Numbered from the stretch's first letter, positions 17,983-30,423 are shown. The stretch is DNA of 64,000 nucleotides from Bacillus sp. WMMC1349 (GCF_013155385.1 NZ_JABJUQ010000007.1:2276001-2340000), one strand, 5' to 3'. Notes: generated from the letters alone by a model not told the origin. Made by a program: numbers and translations.

Positions 17983-18268
17983 TTTATATCCCCCTTTTTC
18001 ATTTACCCCAGTCCCTTATGAAAACAATTCTAATTCTACTTTAATTTTACAAAAAATAAACCCATTATGTAAGAATAGCTGTTGAAGTTCACATTTTAGA
18101 CAAATTAAGCGTCTCATTTTTGAATACGGTTTCAACATCATTATAAAGGCCTTTCCCTACGATCTCAAGGCATAATGCCTGAATTTCCGTTTTTGACTAT
18201 TTGCATTATCGAAAAAAATTAAGTAAAATATAATCATGTTTACCAATAACAGCGTTTTCAAATTGAAC
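17983..18268. other. cccA upstream region
   Basis: No gene is seen. The right part holds the cccA promoter (listed separately) and a small palindrome AAGGCATAATGCCT near 18168-18180. The 150-base leader between promoter and cccA is AT-rich, and I see no known riboswitch in it. Confidence 0.5.
18140..18168 (-). promoter_or_regulatory. SigA-type promoter of cccA
   Basis: On the minus strand TTGAGA (18163-18168), a 17-base spacer and TATAAT (18140-18145). Confidence 0.65.
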
Positions 18269-18298
18269 AAAAAAAGAACGGATCTATTTGACCCGTTC
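18269..18298 (-). terminator. Terminator of sigA
   Basis: GAACGG pairs with CCGTTC (arms 18276-18281 and 18293-18298) and seven T follow on the minus strand, right after the sigA stop. Confidence 0.8.
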
Positions 18299-18303
18299 AA
18301 CAT

Positions 18304-19425
18304 TTATTCTAGAAAATCTTTTAACCGTTTGCTTCTACTAGGATGTCTTAATTTACGAAGCGCTTTAGCTTCGATTTGGCGGATTCGTTCCCTTGTTACT
18401 CCGAATACTTTACCGACTTCTTCTAGTGTTCTTGTTCGACCGTCATCAAGACCGAATCGAAGACGCAACACATTTTCTTCTCGATCAGTCAGTGTATCTA
18501 GAACATCTTCAAGCTGTTCTTTTAACAGCTCATATGCGGCATGATCTGAAGGTGAAGTTGCTTCCTGATCTTCAATAAAATCGCCTAAGTGGGAGTCATC
18601 CTCTTCTCCGATTGGAGTCTCTAGTGAGACCGGCTCTTGGGCAATCTTTAAGATTTCACGAACTTTTTCCGGAGTCAAATCCATGTCTTCGGCAATTTCT
18701 TCAGGTGTTGGTTCGCGTCCTAGATCTTGAAGAAGCTGTCTTTGAACACGAATCAGCTTATTAATCGTTTCCACCATATGAACAGGAATTCTGATGGTTC
18801 TTGCCTGATCAGCAATGGCTCTTGTAATCGCCTGTCTGATCCACCATGTAGCATAAGTACTAAACTTGTAGCCTTTTCGATAATCAAATTTTTCAACTGC
18901 CTTCATTAGACCCATGTTTCCTTCCTGAATGAGGTCTAAGAAAAGCATGCCGCGACCAACATACCGTTTTGCGATGCTGACTACAAGCCTTAAGTTCGCT
19001 TCTGCCAGTCGGCGTTTAGATGCTTCATCGCCTTCTTCTATCTTTTTGGCAAATTCGATTTCTTCTTTGGCAGACAAAAGGTTTACCCGTCCGATCTCCT
19101 TTAAATACATCCGGACAGGGTCGTTTATCTTAACGCCCGGCGGGACACTTAAATCGTTTAGATCAAATTCTTCTTCAGCCTTTTCCAGTTGTTGAATATT
19201 AGGATCCTCATTTTCCTCAGTCTCACTAATTAATTCAACACCTTGCTCTCCTAAAAATTCATAATACTCATCCATTTGGTCTGATTCGATTTCGAAACTG
19301 GACATACGCTCAGCTATTTCTTCATATGTGAGCACGCCGCGTTTTTTACCGGCCTCTGTCAATTGATCCCTTACCTGTTCAAATGTGAATTCAGTTTCGG
19401 TTTCGTGTGCTTGTTTATCAGCCAT
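18304..19425 (-). CDS. sigA: RNA polymerase principal sigma factor SigA
   Basis: Primary (vegetative) sigma factor directing RNA polymerase to -35/-10 promoters. The product has 373 residues: an acidic region 1.1, region 1.2 ([13 protein letters not shown], near 102), region 2 with the -10 recognition helix [15 protein letters not shown] near 200, region 3 with [17 protein letters not shown], and the region 4 helix-turn-helix [17 protein letters not shown] near 340. GGAAGGAGGG lies 8 bases before the ATG. It is downstream of dnaG, in the classic macromolecular synthesis cluster. Confidence 0.98.
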   Translation of the reverse strand: MADKQAHETETEFTFEQVRDQLTEAGKKRGVLTYEEIAERMSSFEIESDQMDEYYEFLGEQGVELISETEENEDPNIQQLEKAEEEFDLNDLSVPPGVKINDPVRMYLKEIGRVNLLSAKEEIEFAKKIEEGDEASKRRLAEANLRLVVSIAKRYVGRGMLFLDLIQEGNMGLMKAVEKFDYRKGYKFSTYATWWIRQAITRAIADQARTIRIPVHMVETINKLIRVQRQLLQDLGREPTPEEIAEDMDLTPEKVREILKIAQEPVSLETPIGEEDDSHLGDFIEDQEATSPSDHAAYELLKEQLEDVLDTLTDREENVLRLRFGLDDGRTRTLEEVGKVFGVTRERIRQIEAKALRKLRHPSRSKRLKDFLE

Positions 19426-19591
19426 TCATGGATCCCTCCTTCCAAAACTTACAGACGGATTATAAAAAATGCTCCGCTTCAATTTCCCTGTTTTTTAACA
19501 AATCATAATTGACAATATATGATTAGGATAAGCCCGTTTTTGCTCCTCCATTAGGATTCATTGCCAAGAGCCTTTCCTATTATATAACGGT

Positions 19592-21415
19592 TTATTTTAG
19601 CGAACGGTTTAACTTCACGATTTCTTGAGCCAAAGTTGCTGCCCTGATGAAATCCTTTTGCCTTTCAGCTTCTGCCCTTTCAGCTTCTTTTTCTTTTATC
19701 ATTGACCATTTTCGATAATTCAACACTTTTTTTACATAATCAGAAAATTCTGTTTCACTAAGTTCGTCATTAATCTGGAGCATTAAAATATCTGTAAGGA
19801 GTTGACTTAACTCCTCATCCTCGATTCTTTTATAGAGATGCTGGATCGATATTTCGGTTTCTTCCTCATACATACCATACAGAAAAGCGGCTAGTGCACG
19901 ATGCTGATCAATGTTAAATTCGAAACCGATTTTGTCTAAAACCTTTCGAATGACATCACGATCATGAACCATGTGAGCTATCAGCATTCGTTCAGCATTT
20001 TCATACGCTGGGCGAAGTCCAGTGCGTTTTCTTGGTGTTCTTGAGATATAAGCGCGCCGCTCCTTTGATTCCTGACGGCTGTTTTGTTTGCTGCGAGCTG
20101 CTGTTTGTTTTTCAAAAACTGAGAGCTGCTCTTTTAATGAATCACTGGAGATTGAGAATTCATTTGCTAGCTGTTTAACATATATCTCTTGTTCCAAGGG
20201 ACCACTAAGGGAACTAATTTCCCTTAAACAATCGTTTATATAGGTAATACGGTCCCCTTCATCAGACAGATTTTTCCCTTTTTTAAAATAGTGCATCTTA
20301 AACGTCATTACGGTCACGCTGGCCCCTATTACATCCTGTTTAAATTTTTCGCTACCAATTTTTTTGATGTAGTCATCGGGGTCAAGTCCATCAGGTATCA
20401 TGGCAACTTTGACTTTACAACCTTTTTTTTGGAGCAGATTCGAAGCTTTCAGTGTCGCTTCATACCCAGCCAGATCAGAATCGTAGCAAAGAATAATTTC
20501 CTCCACATTGCGCCTGATCACCTTTGCATGTTCTTCGGTAAGTGCAGTTCCCATCGTCGCGATCGATTCTTTAACTCCCGACTTGACGGCTGACATAACA
20601 TCTGCAAACCCTTCAAAAAGAACTGCTCTTTCCTCTTTCCTGATATGAAGCCGAGCCTTATGAAAATGGTAGAGCAATCTGCTTTTATGAAAAATCGGTG
20701 TTTCTGGACTGTTCATATATTTTGGATGTTCTCCGGTAAATGTTCGACCAGAAAAAGCAACGGTTGTTCCATGATGATTATGGATCGGAAAAATAATCCT
20801 ATTTCTAAAACGGTCAAAATAGCCTTCCCCATTCTCCCGGCTGATAATGAGCCCCGCTCTTTCCATTAGCTCGGCTTCAAAGCCTCTCCGTTTAAGAAAT
20901 TTTGTGATAAAGTCCCATGAGTCAAGCGCGTAACCTATTTCAAAATGCTCAATCTCTTCCATTTTGAAACCTCTTTTAAGCAAATAGTCCAACGCTGCCT
21001 GACCTTCTTTTGTATTGACCAGCAGATGATGATAAAATTTCTTTAAGAGCTCGTGCGCTTCCATCATTTTCTTTTCTTCTGAATCGTTTGCATTGTCTGA
21101 TGAAACAGCTGTAGCATGATCCGGAAGATCAATCTGATATTTATCTGCCAAGTGGAAAACTGCTTCAGTAAACGAGTAACCTTCCATCTGTCTTAAAAAT
21201 GAGAAGACATTTCCACCGGCTCCACATCCAAAACAATGAAAAATTTGTTTCTCGCCTGAAACAGAAAAAGATGGTGTATTTTCACCATGAAATGGACAAA
21301 GCCCAAAATAATTACGCCCCTGTTTTCTTAACTGGACGTATTCTCCAATAACTTCAACAATATCAGCTGATTTTTGTATCTGTTCCACAATTTCATCCGG
21401 TATACGATTGCCCAT
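19592..21415 (-). CDS. dnaG: DNA primase
   Basis: Makes RNA primers for Okazaki fragments at the replication fork. The product has 607 residues. The N-terminal CHC2 zinc finger uses Cys40, His43, Cys61 and Cys64 (CPFH...CFGC). The TOPRIM catalytic core has [12 protein letters not shown] near residue 262 and [11 protein letters not shown] near 305. The C-terminal helicase-interacting domain starts near 450. The ATG at 21415 lies 8 bases from GGAG and gives [10 protein letters not shown]; 13 codons upstream were dropped. Confidence 0.97.
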   Translation of the reverse strand: MGNRIPDEIVEQIQKSADIVEVIGEYVQLRKQGRNYFGLCPFHGENTPSFSVSGEKQIFHCFGCGAGGNVFSFLRQMEGYSFTEAVFHLADKYQIDLPDHATAVSSDNANDSEEKKMMEAHELLKKFYHHLLVNTKEGQAALDYLLKRGFKMEEIEHFEIGYALDSWDFITKFLKRRGFEAELMERAGLIISRENGEGYFDRFRNRIIFPIHNHHGTTVAFSGRTFTGEHPKYMNSPETPIFHKSRLLYHFHKARLHIRKEERAVLFEGFADVMSAVKSGVKESIATMGTALTEEHAKVIRRNVEEIILCYDSDLAGYEATLKASNLLQKKGCKVKVAMIPDGLDPDDYIKKIGSEKFKQDVIGASVTVMTFKMHYFKKGKNLSDEGDRITYINDCLREISSLSGPLEQEIYVKQLANEFSISSDSLKEQLSVFEKQTAARSKQNSRQESKERRAYISRTPRKRTGLRPAYENAERMLIAHMVHDRDVIRKVLDKIGFEFNIDQHRALAAFLYGMYEEETEISIQHLYKRIEDEELSQLLTDILMLQINDELSETEFSDYVKKVLNYRKWSMIKEKEAERAEAERQKDFIRAATLAQEIVKLNRSLK

Positions 21416-21447
21416 GTTTAACACTCCGCCCGTACATAATTCGCTGC

Positions 21448-21975
21448 TTAACATTTAAATCCTTCATTTTTCGACAAGATTTTTTGCAGCTGTTTGACAA
21501 ATCGCTCCTTGTCTTCTTTGACCAGTTTTTTCGGGCCTTTCGTATAGTGTCCGCTCTTTCTCAGTTTTTGAGAAATATGACGGCGGTAAAGAGCGATATC
21601 TATGGACTTTTCTTCAAACAAAAATCCTCTCTCCGATATCACGATAACCTTTTTCCCAAGCAGTAAAGAGGCAAGACCAATATCCTGAGTAATCACCAAA
21701 TCACCAGCTTGGACATGGTTAGCAATGTACAGATCAGCAGCTTCTTTATGCCGATCAACATATGTCCAATCCTCTTGTTCGTTTCTAGTGATTTGAAAAT
21801 GTTCGAATGAGGCCACGAACTTCACCTTTACTTGATAATCCGCTGCCACTTTTAGAACTTCATCTTTGACCGGACATGCGTCTGCATCGACAAAAATCGT
21901 CCTTTCTTTTTCTTGAAGAATTATTTCTACATCCCTCCACCGATTTCCTGCTAAAATACAGGCAAAATCACACAT
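21448..21975 (-). CDS. yqxD: YaiI/YqxD-family protein (UPF0178)
   Basis: A soluble protein of up to 175 residues with a PIN-like fold: [14 protein letters not shown] at its start, [27 protein letters not shown] in the middle, and a basic C terminus. The function is unknown. The start is uncertain. The only in-frame ATG (21975) has no ribosome binding site. A strong GGAGGG (21933-21938) lies 8 bases before an ATA codon (21924) and 11 before an ATT (21921), close to where the family normally begins. It is located just upstream of dnaG. Confidence 0.85.
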   Translation of the reverse strand: MCDFACILAGNRWRDVEIILQEKERTIFVDADACPVKDEVLKVAADYQVKVKFVASFEHFQITRNEQEDWTYVDRHKEAADLYIANHVQAGDLVITQDIGLASLLLGKKVIVISERGFLFEEKSIDIALYRRHISQKLRKSGHYTKGPKKLVKEDKERFVKQLQKILSKNEGFKC

Positions 21976-22164
21976 GTTTCAAATTAATTGATTTATAAAA
22001 TTTGTCAAAAACTTTTTACGTCGACTCCTGACACAGTTTCCCCTAATAGTTTATTCGTTCTATCCATAGATTAAACCTAAAAATTAATCATTTTATCACA
22101 ATTTTTTATTATAATACAAATGCTAAAAAGATGCTAATATTTTCACTCTCTCCACTGCCAATGG

Positions 22165-22195
22165 AAAAACCCAGGATATTAAGTTCCTGAGTTTT
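22165..22195 (-). terminator. Terminator of yqfL
   Basis: Arms 22166-22176 and 22185-22195 (AAAACCCAGGA and its near complement), with T residues after the stem on the minus strand. It overlaps the yqfL stop. Confidence 0.65.
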
Positions 22196-23012
22196 ATGAT
22201 TGATCACCTTTTGTCATCATGTTGTGAATAATGTTTGCCGTCTCCTCCACAGCTTTATTTGAAACATCTACCACTTTACAACCGATACGGCCCACAACCT
22301 TCTCGAAATATAAAAGTTCGTCTTTGATACGATTGATATTTGCATAAATCGCTTTATCATTTAGCCCCAGGGATTTTAACCGTTCTTTACGGATATGATT
22401 CAATTTATCAGGGCTGATTTTTAAACCAATACATTTTTTCGGATCTACCTTATAAAGCTCTTCAGGAGGATCAACTTCCGGAACGATCGGAACGTTTGCA
22501 ACCTTTAAACGTTTATGTGCCAAATATTGAGACAAAGGGGTTTTTGACGTTCTTGAGACACCTATTAAAACGATATCAGCTTTTAATATTCCGCGAGGAT
22601 CTCTGCCGTCATCGTATTTTACAGCGAATTCAATCGCTTCTACTTTTTTGAAATAGTCTTCATCAAGTTGGCGAACCCGACCCGGCTCACATTTTGAACT
22701 ATGTCCAAAAACCGACTCCATTTTATCGATTAAAGGGCCAATAATATCGTAATAGACAACATTTGCCTTTTCAGCTTCAGCAATTAAAAATTCACGAATT
22801 TCAGGGACAACAAGTGTAAAACAGATAATTCCACCGTCTGATTCAGCCTGTGAAATCACTTCTTTAATTGTTCCACGGTCTTCTACATAAGGAATTCTTC
22901 TTATATTTGTATGTTCAGATGAGCCATTAAACTGGCTAACTGCCGCCTTGACCACTAATTCGGCCGTCTCGCCAACAGAATCGGAAACAACATATATTGT
23001 TTGCTGATTCAT
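22194..23012 (-). CDS. yqfL: Pyruvate, phosphate dikinase/PEP synthase regulatory protein YqfL
   Basis: DUF299-family bifunctional Ser/Thr kinase and Pi-dependent pyrophosphorylase that in relatives switches PPDK or PEP synthase off and on. The product has 272 residues. It has [13 protein letters not shown] at residues 8-20 and the P-loop [15 protein letters not shown] near 150. It follows ccpN by 12 bases, so the regulator of gluconeogenic genes and this protein are co-transcribed, as in B. subtilis. In B. subtilis YqfL affects CcpN activity; the same role here is inference. Confidence 0.92.
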   Translation of the reverse strand: MNQQTIYVVSDSVGETAELVVKAAVSQFNGSSEHTNIRRIPYVEDRGTIKEVISQAESDGGIICFTLVVPEIREFLIAEAEKANVVYYDIIGPLIDKMESVFGHSSKCEPGRVRQLDEDYFKKVEAIEFAVKYDDGRDPRGILKADIVLIGVSRTSKTPLSQYLAHKRLKVANVPIVPEVDPPEELYKVDPKKCIGLKISPDKLNHIRKERLKSLGLNDKAIYANINRIKDELLYFEKVVGRIGCKVVDVSNKAVEETANIIHNMMTKGDQS

Positions 23013-23024
23013 GATATCCCCCCA

Positions 23025-23663
23025 TTACATAATTTCATTTTCCGATAAACCGACAAGGATTTTTGTCATATTTGTTTTCGTAATTCTTCCAACTACTTCA
23101 TACCCTTTTACTGTATCTTTTACAACGGGCAGTGCATCTATCTGCTTATCAATCAACATTTTTGCAATGTCCAAAACAAAATCATCACGTTTGCATAACG
23201 TAATATTCGGCATTCTTGTCATAATAATATGAACAGGTATAGATGGGAGCTCCTGTTTGCCAATACTCGCTCTTAGCAAATCTTTTCGTGAAAGTACACC
23301 GACTAAGATGGCGTTATCATCTACAACAAACAGTGTCCCTACGTCTTCTAAGAACATCGTGCAAATCGCATCATAAACAGAAACATTTTCATGTATCACC
23401 ACGGGAATCGACTGGAAATCTTTGACCTGAAGTTTTCTTAGTTTATCGGCCAATAGCTGTGTCCCTGTCTTTCCCGTATAAAAATAGCCGACTCTCGGTC
23501 TTGCTTCCAAAAAGCCCGACATCGTCAAGATCGCCAAGTCTGGGCGAAGAGTGGCTCTAGTTAAATTCAGTCTTTCCGCAATATGTTCTCCAGTGATTGG
23601 TCCGTTCTCTTTCACAATCTGCAAAATATGCTCCTGACGTTTATTTAATTCGATCGTACTCAC
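23025..23663 (-). CDS. ccpN: Transcription repressor CcpN (control catabolite protein of gluconeogenesis)
   Basis: Represses gluconeogenic genes on glycolytic carbon sources in B. subtilis. The product has 212 residues: an N-terminal winged helix-turn-helix (GEHIAERLNLTRATLRPDLAILTMSGFL, about 20-50), then two CBS domains (about 75-140 and 145-205) that sense a nucleotide. It is nearly identical to B. subtilis CcpN through the HTH. Two consecutive GTG codons are possible starts; the inner one gives the known MSTIELNKRQ start. AAAGG is closer than ideal. Confidence 0.94.
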   Translation of the reverse strand: MSTIELNKRQEHILQIVKENGPITGEHIAERLNLTRATLRPDLAILTMSGFLEARPRVGYFYTGKTGTQLLADKLRKLQVKDFQSIPVVIHENVSVYDAICTMFLEDVGTLFVVDDNAILVGVLSRKDLLRASIGKQELPSIPVHIIMTRMPNITLCKRDDFVLDIAKMLIDKQIDALPVVKDTVKGYEVVGRITKTNMTKILVGLSENEIM

Positions 23664-23794
23664 CACCTTTTGTTAAAAACTAACACGGAATATGTAATTA
23701 AAATATTATTTATTATAACGTATGTGTAGGTTCATTTAACAGCATAACTATCGAAAAGGCAAGCGTATTTTGACAAGGCTGTGAAAATATTAAC

Positions 23795-23825
23795 AAAAGA
23801 CGATTGCTTGGTTGCAACCGTCTTT
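23795..23825 (-). terminator. Terminator of glyQS
   Basis: AAAGACGGTTGC pairs with GCAATCGTCTTT on the minus strand (arms 23795-23807 and 23814-23825), followed by T, five bases after the glyS stop. Confidence 0.8.
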
Positions 23826-23830
23826 CAATA

Positions 23831-25870
23831 TTATTTTACAATAATGACATCAATATTTGCAAAACTTTCAATCAGCGCAGCTAAACTTGCCATTTGTGCA
23901 AGACGGTTCTTCTTCAGTCTTTCATCTTCAGCATGAACCATTGTATGATCAAAATATGCTTCAATCGGTTGTTTTAGTTTAGAAAGCTCTGTAAAAGCAC
24001 CTTGATAATTTTTTTCTTTGTAAAGTTCAACAATGTTCTGCTTACATTCTTGATAAGCTGTAAACAGTTCAGTCTCTTGAGAGGTTTCAAACAAAGACGT
24101 ATCAATGTTTGTTGTTTCGCTTTTCTTACTGATTGAAATCACCCTGGCAAGTGCTTCAGCTTTTTCTTTAAACTCTTGTTTTTTTGCCTCTAATTCTAAT
24201 ACAGCAGCTTTTTTCAACGCTGAATATGGTTCAAGATCTGTACTTTCCAGCACAGCGTCTATCACATCATATCTAATATGTTCTTCTGTTAACACATATT
24301 TAAGCCGTTGTTTAAAGAAATCAAGAAGTCCACTGTGTTCTCCCTGTCCTGTAAAAGAAATCAGCTTTTCAAAGGAAAGGTCCCAATTTCGATCAAGCAG
24401 GATTTGAACGATTCCACTCGCTTGACGTCTTAATCCATACGGGTCTTGAGAACCAGTTGGAGTAACTCCAATTTTGAAAAAGGATACAACGGTATCAAGC
24501 TTATCAGCTAAGGCAACAATGGAACCAACAACTGTTGTTGGAGTCTTTCCACCTGCTTGCCGCGGCATATAATGTTCATTGACAGCTAAGGCAACCTCTT
24601 CATGTTCACCATGCATACGCGCATACTTTTCTCCCATAATACCTTGAAGTTCAGGAAACTCGTATACCATATTTGTCACCAAATCGAACTTGGAAATGTG
24701 AGAAGCACGTTTGATTAACTTAACGGTTTCAAGATCAGTATCTATTTCTTGGGCTATTCGTTCAGCGATTGCTGCTGAGCGTCTCACCTTGTCTCCGAGC
24801 GACCCAAGCTCCTCGTGAAAAACGATTTTTTCAAGTTTTTTCACATTTTCATCAATATTTAATTTCTGATCTTCTTTATAGAAAAAGGCAGCATCTGAAA
24901 GCCTTGCACGCAAGACTTTTTCATTCCCTTTCACAACCTTTTCGAGCGCGTGTTTGTCTCCATTTCGAACGGCTACAAAGAAAGGAAGCAGTGTACCGTT
25001 TTTGTCTTTAACCGGAAAATAACGCTGATGCTCTTTCATTGTCGTTACGAGAACCTCTTCAGGAATCGTCAAAAACTCCTCTTCATAAGAACCGGATAGT
25101 ACAGTCGGATATTCTACTAAATGGCTGACTTCATCCAATAATTCTTCATCTCTCGGAATTGACCATGATTTTTCTGTTGCCAATTGATTGAGCTGATCTG
25201 TAATCAGCTGTTTTCGTTTCTTAGGATCTGCAATGACAAATTGACTTTCTAATTTTTCTTCATACTCAAAAGGTGAAGCTAAAGTAACTGATTTGCCAAG
25301 GAAACGATGTCCCTGTGTGATACGACCGCTTTCAACCCCAGCGACAGAAAGTGGAATAACCTCACTGCCAAATAAAGCGACGATCCATTTAATTGGACGA
25401 ATATATTTGAGATCTTGGCTACCCCAGCGCATGTTTTTCGGAAAGTGAAGATGTTTCACCAGATCGCTAATTTCTGGAAGAAGCGCAATTGTATCTTGAC
25501 CCTTCTGAAACTTTTCGACAAAAACATATTCTGTCCCTTTAACATCTTTAAAATATAAATCTTCCGGACTTGCACCTTGTCCCCGTGAAAAGCCAATAGC
25601 AGCTTTCGTCCACTCACCGTTTTCAGTAAGCGCAATTTTCTTGGCAGGTCCTTTTGCTTCTTCTTTTACATCATCCTGTTTTTCAGCAATATTTTCGATC
25701 AAAACGGCAAGTCTTCTTGGCGAGTTAAAAAGTCTGACTTCACCATAGGCAATCTTTTTATCTTTTAGCCAGCTTTCGATTTTTTCACCTAATTGATTCA
25801 TGCTGTCATCTAAAAATCGTGCTGGCACTTCTTCTAATCCGATTTCTAAAAGTAAATCTTTTTTATCCAT
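23831..25870 (-). CDS. glyS: Glycine-tRNA ligase beta subunit
   Basis: Beta chain of the alpha2beta2 bacterial glycyl-tRNA synthetase, which binds and helps charge tRNA-Gly. The product has 679 residues, starting [19 protein letters not shown], with a central HD-like domain and a C-terminal anticodon-binding region (about 580-670). The start overlaps the end of glyQ by 8 bases, so translation is probably coupled. It is controlled by the upstream T-box. Confidence 0.97.
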   Translation of the reverse strand: MDKKDLLLEIGLEEVPARFLDDSMNQLGEKIESWLKDKKIAYGEVRLFNSPRRLAVLIENIAEKQDDVKEEAKGPAKKIALTENGEWTKAAIGFSRGQGASPEDLYFKDVKGTEYVFVEKFQKGQDTIALLPEISDLVKHLHFPKNMRWGSQDLKYIRPIKWIVALFGSEVIPLSVAGVESGRITQGHRFLGKSVTLASPFEYEEKLESQFVIADPKKRKQLITDQLNQLATEKSWSIPRDEELLDEVSHLVEYPTVLSGSYEEEFLTIPEEVLVTTMKEHQRYFPVKDKNGTLLPFFVAVRNGDKHALEKVVKGNEKVLRARLSDAAFFYKEDQKLNIDENVKKLEKIVFHEELGSLGDKVRRSAAIAERIAQEIDTDLETVKLIKRASHISKFDLVTNMVYEFPELQGIMGEKYARMHGEHEEVALAVNEHYMPRQAGGKTPTTVVGSIVALADKLDTVVSFFKIGVTPTGSQDPYGLRRQASGIVQILLDRNWDLSFEKLISFTGQGEHSGLLDFFKQRLKYVLTEEHIRYDVIDAVLESTDLEPYSALKKAAVLELEAKKQEFKEKAEALARVISISKKSETTNIDTSLFETSQETELFTAYQECKQNIVELYKEKNYQGAFTELSKLKQPIEAYFDHTMVHAEDERLKKNRLAQMASLAALIESFANIDVIIVK

Positions 25871-26750
25871 GAGCCGCCTCTCCCTTCTCCAACATTGGAA
25901 AGCCTAACTTTTCACGTTCATTATAATATGTTTTGGCTACTTTTCTGGCGAGATTTCTGACTCTCGCAATATAGCCGGTTCGTTCCGTAACAGAAATCGC
26001 TCCTTTAGCATCAAGCAAATTAAACGTATGAGAGCATTTTAAAACATAATCGTACGCGGGATGCACAAGTCCTTGATCCATTTGACGGTTCGCTTCTTTT
26101 TCATAAGTAGCAAACAATTCAAACAGCATATCCACATCAGACGTTTCAAATGTATAAACAGAGTGTTCGTACTCCGCCATCATAAATAAATCTTTTATTG
26201 TATAACCGCTTGTCCATTCTAAATCAAACACGTTTTCTTTATCTTGAATGTATGAAGCCAAACGTTCAATCCCGTAAGTGATTTCGACAGATACCGGATG
26301 ACATTCAAGTCCGCCGACTTGTTGAAAATAGGTGAATTGGGTAATCTCCATCCCGTCAAGCCAGACTTCCCAGCCAAGGCCAGCACAGCCAAGAGACGGA
26401 TTTTCCCAGTTATCTTCAACAAATCGAATATCATGTTCTAAAGGATCAATTCCGAGTGCTTTTAAAGAATCTAAATATAGCTCCTGAATATTGTCAGGGG
26501 ATGGTTTAATAATCACTTGGAATTGATGATGCTGATAAAGCCTGTTTGGATTTTCACCATACCTTCCATCAGCAGGTCGTCTTGATGGTTCAACATAGGC
26601 GACCTTCCACGGTTCAGGTCCAAGACTCCGTAAAAATGTATATGGACTCATTGTTCCTGCTCCTTTTTCCACATCATAGGATTGCAAAAGGACACAGCCT
26701 TCCTTTGACCAATGCTTTTGCAATGTCAATATCATCTCTTGAATATTCAA
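25863..26750 (-). CDS. glyQ: Glycine-tRNA ligase alpha subunit
   Basis: Catalytic chain of glycyl-tRNA synthetase: forms glycyl-adenylate and transfers glycine to tRNA. The product has 295 residues with class II motifs, including [17 protein letters not shown] near 60 and [24 protein letters not shown] near 120. The TTG at 26750 lies 7 bases from GGAGG and gives [10 protein letters not shown], equal to the B. subtilis start; the GTG at 26765 is part of the ribosome binding site itself. A T-box leader precedes it. Confidence 0.97.
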   Translation of the reverse strand: MNIQEMILTLQKHWSKEGCVLLQSYDVEKGAGTMSPYTFLRSLGPEPWKVAYVEPSRRPADGRYGENPNRLYQHHQFQVIIKPSPDNIQELYLDSLKALGIDPLEHDIRFVEDNWENPSLGCAGLGWEVWLDGMEITQFTYFQQVGGLECHPVSVEITYGIERLASYIQDKENVFDLEWTSGYTIKDLFMMAEYEHSVYTFETSDVDMLFELFATYEKEANRQMDQGLVHPAYDYVLKCSHTFNLLDAKGAISVTERTGYIARVRNLARKVAKTYYNEREKLGFPMLEKGEAAHG

Positions 26751-26782
26751 ATGAAGCACCTCCACAATATCTGTATTACAGT

Positions 26783-27004
26783 AAAAAACTCCCGTCTCTA
26801 TGCTTGTTTTCTACAAACATAGGGACGAGAGTTCTCCCGCGGTTCCACCCTAATTGCTGAGAAATCTCAGCCTCTTTTTTAAAGCTGTTCAGGTAATGCC
26901 TTTCATTACGCTCTCATCCCTGGCTCCCACCGTCCCAAGATCGCTAAATATGAGGTATATGCGCAATTACTGTTTTCCGTCACCACAGCATCATTATTGT
27001 TTAT
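26783..27004 (-). promoter_or_regulatory. T-box leader of glyQS
   Basis: On the minus strand the T-box core AGGGTGGAACCGCG is at 26838-26851. It is followed by a terminator of about 19 base pairs (arms 26789-26807 and 26814-26832) and six T. The core can pair with the left terminator arm to form the antiterminator. A long stem I region lies upstream. Uncharged tRNA binding to such leaders prevents termination. Glycine is inferred from the downstream genes; I could not fix the specifier codon by eye. Confidence 0.93.
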
Positions 27005-27010
27005 GAAATG

Positions 27011-27039
27011 ATCTTATAAGACATTGAAGAAGATGTCAA
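27011..27039 (-). promoter_or_regulatory. SigA-type promoter of the glyQS T-box
   Basis: On the minus strand a perfect TTGACA (27034-27039), a 17-base spacer and TAAGAT (27011-27016), just upstream of the T-box leader. Confidence 0.7.
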
Positions 27040-27049
27040 CTTTTTGTTT

Positions 27050-27805
27050 TCACCTGAGCATATCTTTCATATTGTCCATTTGCTCGATAAAACGCCGCGA
27101 TTTCAGAAAAATACCAGAGTATTCGTCATAATAAAGACGGATCACCCTTTTGAGTTCTTCTTTCGTTTCCTTTTTGACTGACACATTCCCAAGCCTTGCT
27201 AGATCAAAATAGTAAAACAGCCTCAACAGTCTTACAGCAGGCGGAGAAAGCGGGACTCTGTATGGATCTTTTGCAAAACAACGGTGGCAAATAAAACCAT
27301 TTTCCCGAATGGAAAAATGAAATGTCCCTTCTTTGCTTTTGCAATAAACACATTCGTCAAATTCCGGATACAAACCGATAACACCAAGCATTTTAACTTC
27401 AATCAAGTTTGTAATGATGTCAGGATCAGTTCCTTCATTCAGCCTTTGTAATGATTGAAGAAAAAGTTCAAATAAAAATGGGTTCGGTTTCTTTTCTTCA
27501 GTTCCCTTATCGATTAATTCGGCAATATATGCCGCATGCGCTGTTAAAAAAAGATCCTCCCGGATATGACGCATGCTTTCTATCATCTCGCCCTGTTCCA
27601 ATGTTCCAAGACCTGATGATTTCCGAAACAAAAAGGAAGCATAGAGAAACGGCTGGGAAATCGCTGACAAGCGACTGTTCGGTTTTTTTGCACCCCTTGC
27701 CAGCAGACCGATTTTGCCATGTTCCCTCGTTAAGATTGTAATGATTTTATTTGATTCACCATAATCATTTGTACGAAGGACTATACCTTCACATTTTGTC
27801 AGCAT
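27050..27805 (-). CDS. recO: DNA repair protein RecO
   Basis: Recombination mediator that loads RecA onto SSB-coated DNA in the RecFOR pathway. The product has 251 residues: an N-terminal OB fold ([20 protein letters not shown]), a helical middle, and a zinc finger CVYCK near 150 with CHRCF near 170. The ATG at 27805 matches the B. subtilis N terminus; five codons upstream were dropped. It lies downstream of era and yqzL, an arrangement conserved in Bacilli. Confidence 0.95.
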   Translation of the reverse strand: MLTKCEGIVLRTNDYGESNKIITILTREHGKIGLLARGAKKPNSRLSAISQPFLYASFLFRKSSGLGTLEQGEMIESMRHIREDLFLTAHAAYIAELIDKGTEEKKPNPFLFELFLQSLQRLNEGTDPDIITNLIEVKMLGVIGLYPEFDECVYCKSKEGTFHFSIRENGFICHRCFAKDPYRVPLSPPAVRLLRLFYYFDLARLGNVSVKKETKEELKRVIRLYYDEYSGIFLKSRRFIEQMDNMKDMLR

Positions 27806-27845
27806 ATGTGCACCATCCAAAAAATTCGAGGGGAATCAAGCATGA

Positions 27846-27989
27846 TCACAAAATTGGATAATCAACTTGCGCTAGCTCTTCTTCAAGTACATCGGGTCTT
27901 TCCAGGTTCTCCTTTTCCAATTCTTTGAAAAGAAGATACGTATCAACGCTTCCTGTTTGTGAAAATACATTCCAAGTAAAATTCAACAT
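27846..27989 (-). CDS. yqzL: Small conserved protein YqzL
   Basis: A 47-residue protein starting MLNFTWNVFSQTGSVDTYLL and ending in LAQVDYPIL, acidic in the middle. It matches B. subtilis YqzL in length, sequence and place between era and recO. AAAGGTGGGG precedes the ATG. The function is unknown. Short genes such as this are easily missed. Confidence 0.92.
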   Translation of the reverse strand: MLNFTWNVFSQTGSVDTYLLFKELEKENLERPDVLEEELAQVDYPIL

Positions 27990-28147
27990 AAAAACCCCAC
28001 CTTTCTGTTTATAACTAGCTTTTCAACTCCAAATTCATAAGATTATCTTGACCCCGTAATCCTAATTTCATGTTAAACATTTTTTTCTAATATTACTTTA
28101 ATTTTGAGAGGTTATATTACGACACCACGGTCAAGTTGGGTTCGTCG

Positions 28148-29480
<1,333 letters not shown>

Positions 29481-29588
29481 CTAACACTTTTATTTTACAT
29501 AATCATGACCAGTTTTTCACGCCCAAATCGAAAATGTAAAATCTTTGTAAGAATCTTTTACCTGATAGAAATAAAAGGCATTTTTGTG

Positions 29589-29969
29589 TCAAAATAATTT
29601 TGGTATAAAGATGATTAATCCAATCATACACGAAATAGCAGCAAAGACGCAAACGGCTCCTGCTGCTGCATCTTTAGCAGCTTTTGCAAGTGGATGGTTC
29701 TCGTTTGTGATTAAATCAACAGCATGTTCAATTGCTGTGTTGATTAACTCCAAAGCAAACATTCCACCGATAAGCATTAAAATAACGACCCACTCTAAAG
29801 CTGTCAATCTAAAGATGAAGCCGCAAAATATGACCAATATTGCGGCTCCAGTGTGTATTTGAAAATTGCGCTCGGAAATGAACGTCAGGAAAATTCCGTT
29901 GAAGGCATTTGCAAAGCTTTTTCGCAACCGCTGCCATTCTTTTTGTTTAGGAGGATCTTGAAAGCCCAT
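29589..29969 (-). CDS. dgkA: Undecaprenol/diacylglycerol kinase DgkA
   Basis: Small integral membrane kinase. In Gram-positives it phosphorylates undecaprenol to recycle the cell wall lipid carrier. The product has 126 residues, three membrane helices, and the family motif ALELINTAIEHAVDLI near 75-90 with catalytic Glu. The start lies inside ybeY (23-base overlap) with no close ribosome binding site, so it may be translated by coupling. The kinase substrate is taken from B. subtilis work, not from the sequence. Confidence 0.92.
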   Translation of the reverse strand: MGFQDPPKQKEWQRLRKSFANAFNGIFLTFISERNFQIHTGAAILVIFCGFIFRLTALEWVVILMLIGGMFALELINTAIEHAVDLITNENHPLAKAAKDAAAGAVCVFAAISCMIGLIIFIPKLF

Positions 29970-30423
29970 ATTTATTTAAAAGATCCTTCTGTTTAGTAAA
30001 CATTTCTTCTTCATCTTCCTTTGTCATATGATCATATCCGAGTAGATGCAAGAAACCATGCACAGTAAGAAATCCCAGTTCCCGCATAAGTGGATGCCCA
30101 TACTCTGTTGCTTGCTCTTTCGCCTTATCCACACTGATGATGATATCACCAAGAACGGGCGCTAGGTCAGTACCGATGATTTCAATCTCTCCCTCCCCTT
30201 CTTCTTCAAGTGCAAATGAAATGACATCAGTCGGACAGTCTTTTCCACGGTATTCTTTATTTATTTTTTGAATTTCTTCATTCGTAACAATCGTAACGGA
30301 TACTTCCGCTTGATCAGCAACTCCTTCTTCACGAGCCGTAAATTGGAGAAGCTTTTCAATCTCTTGCAAATGTTCATCAGAGAGACAACTTGTTTCATCT
30401 GAAATATCAATGATTAAACTCAT
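29947..30423 (-). CDS. ybeY: Endoribonuclease/rRNA maturation factor YbeY
   Basis: Metal-dependent RNase for 16S rRNA 3' end processing and ribosome quality control. The product has 158 residues. The HGFLHLLGYDH motif near 120-130 gives the three-histidine metal site. The central acidic part includes PTDVISFALEEEGEGEIE. Its ATG overlaps the pgpH stop (ATGA). Era acts on the same 16S end and is three genes downstream. Confidence 0.95.
   Translation of the reverse strand: MSLIIDISDETSCLSDEHLQEIEKLLQFTAREEGVADQAEVSVTIVTNEEIQKINKEYRGKDCPTDVISFALEEEGEGEIEIIGTDLAPVLGDIIISVDKAKEQATEYGHPLMRELGFLTVHGFLHLLGYDHMTKEDEEEMFTKQKDLLNKYGLSRSS

Noticed and set aside
26761..26860. Hairpin before glyQ as a plain terminator of recO-side transcripts
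   Set aside because: The T-box core and antiterminator pairing next to it show it is the regulated terminator of the glyQS leader.
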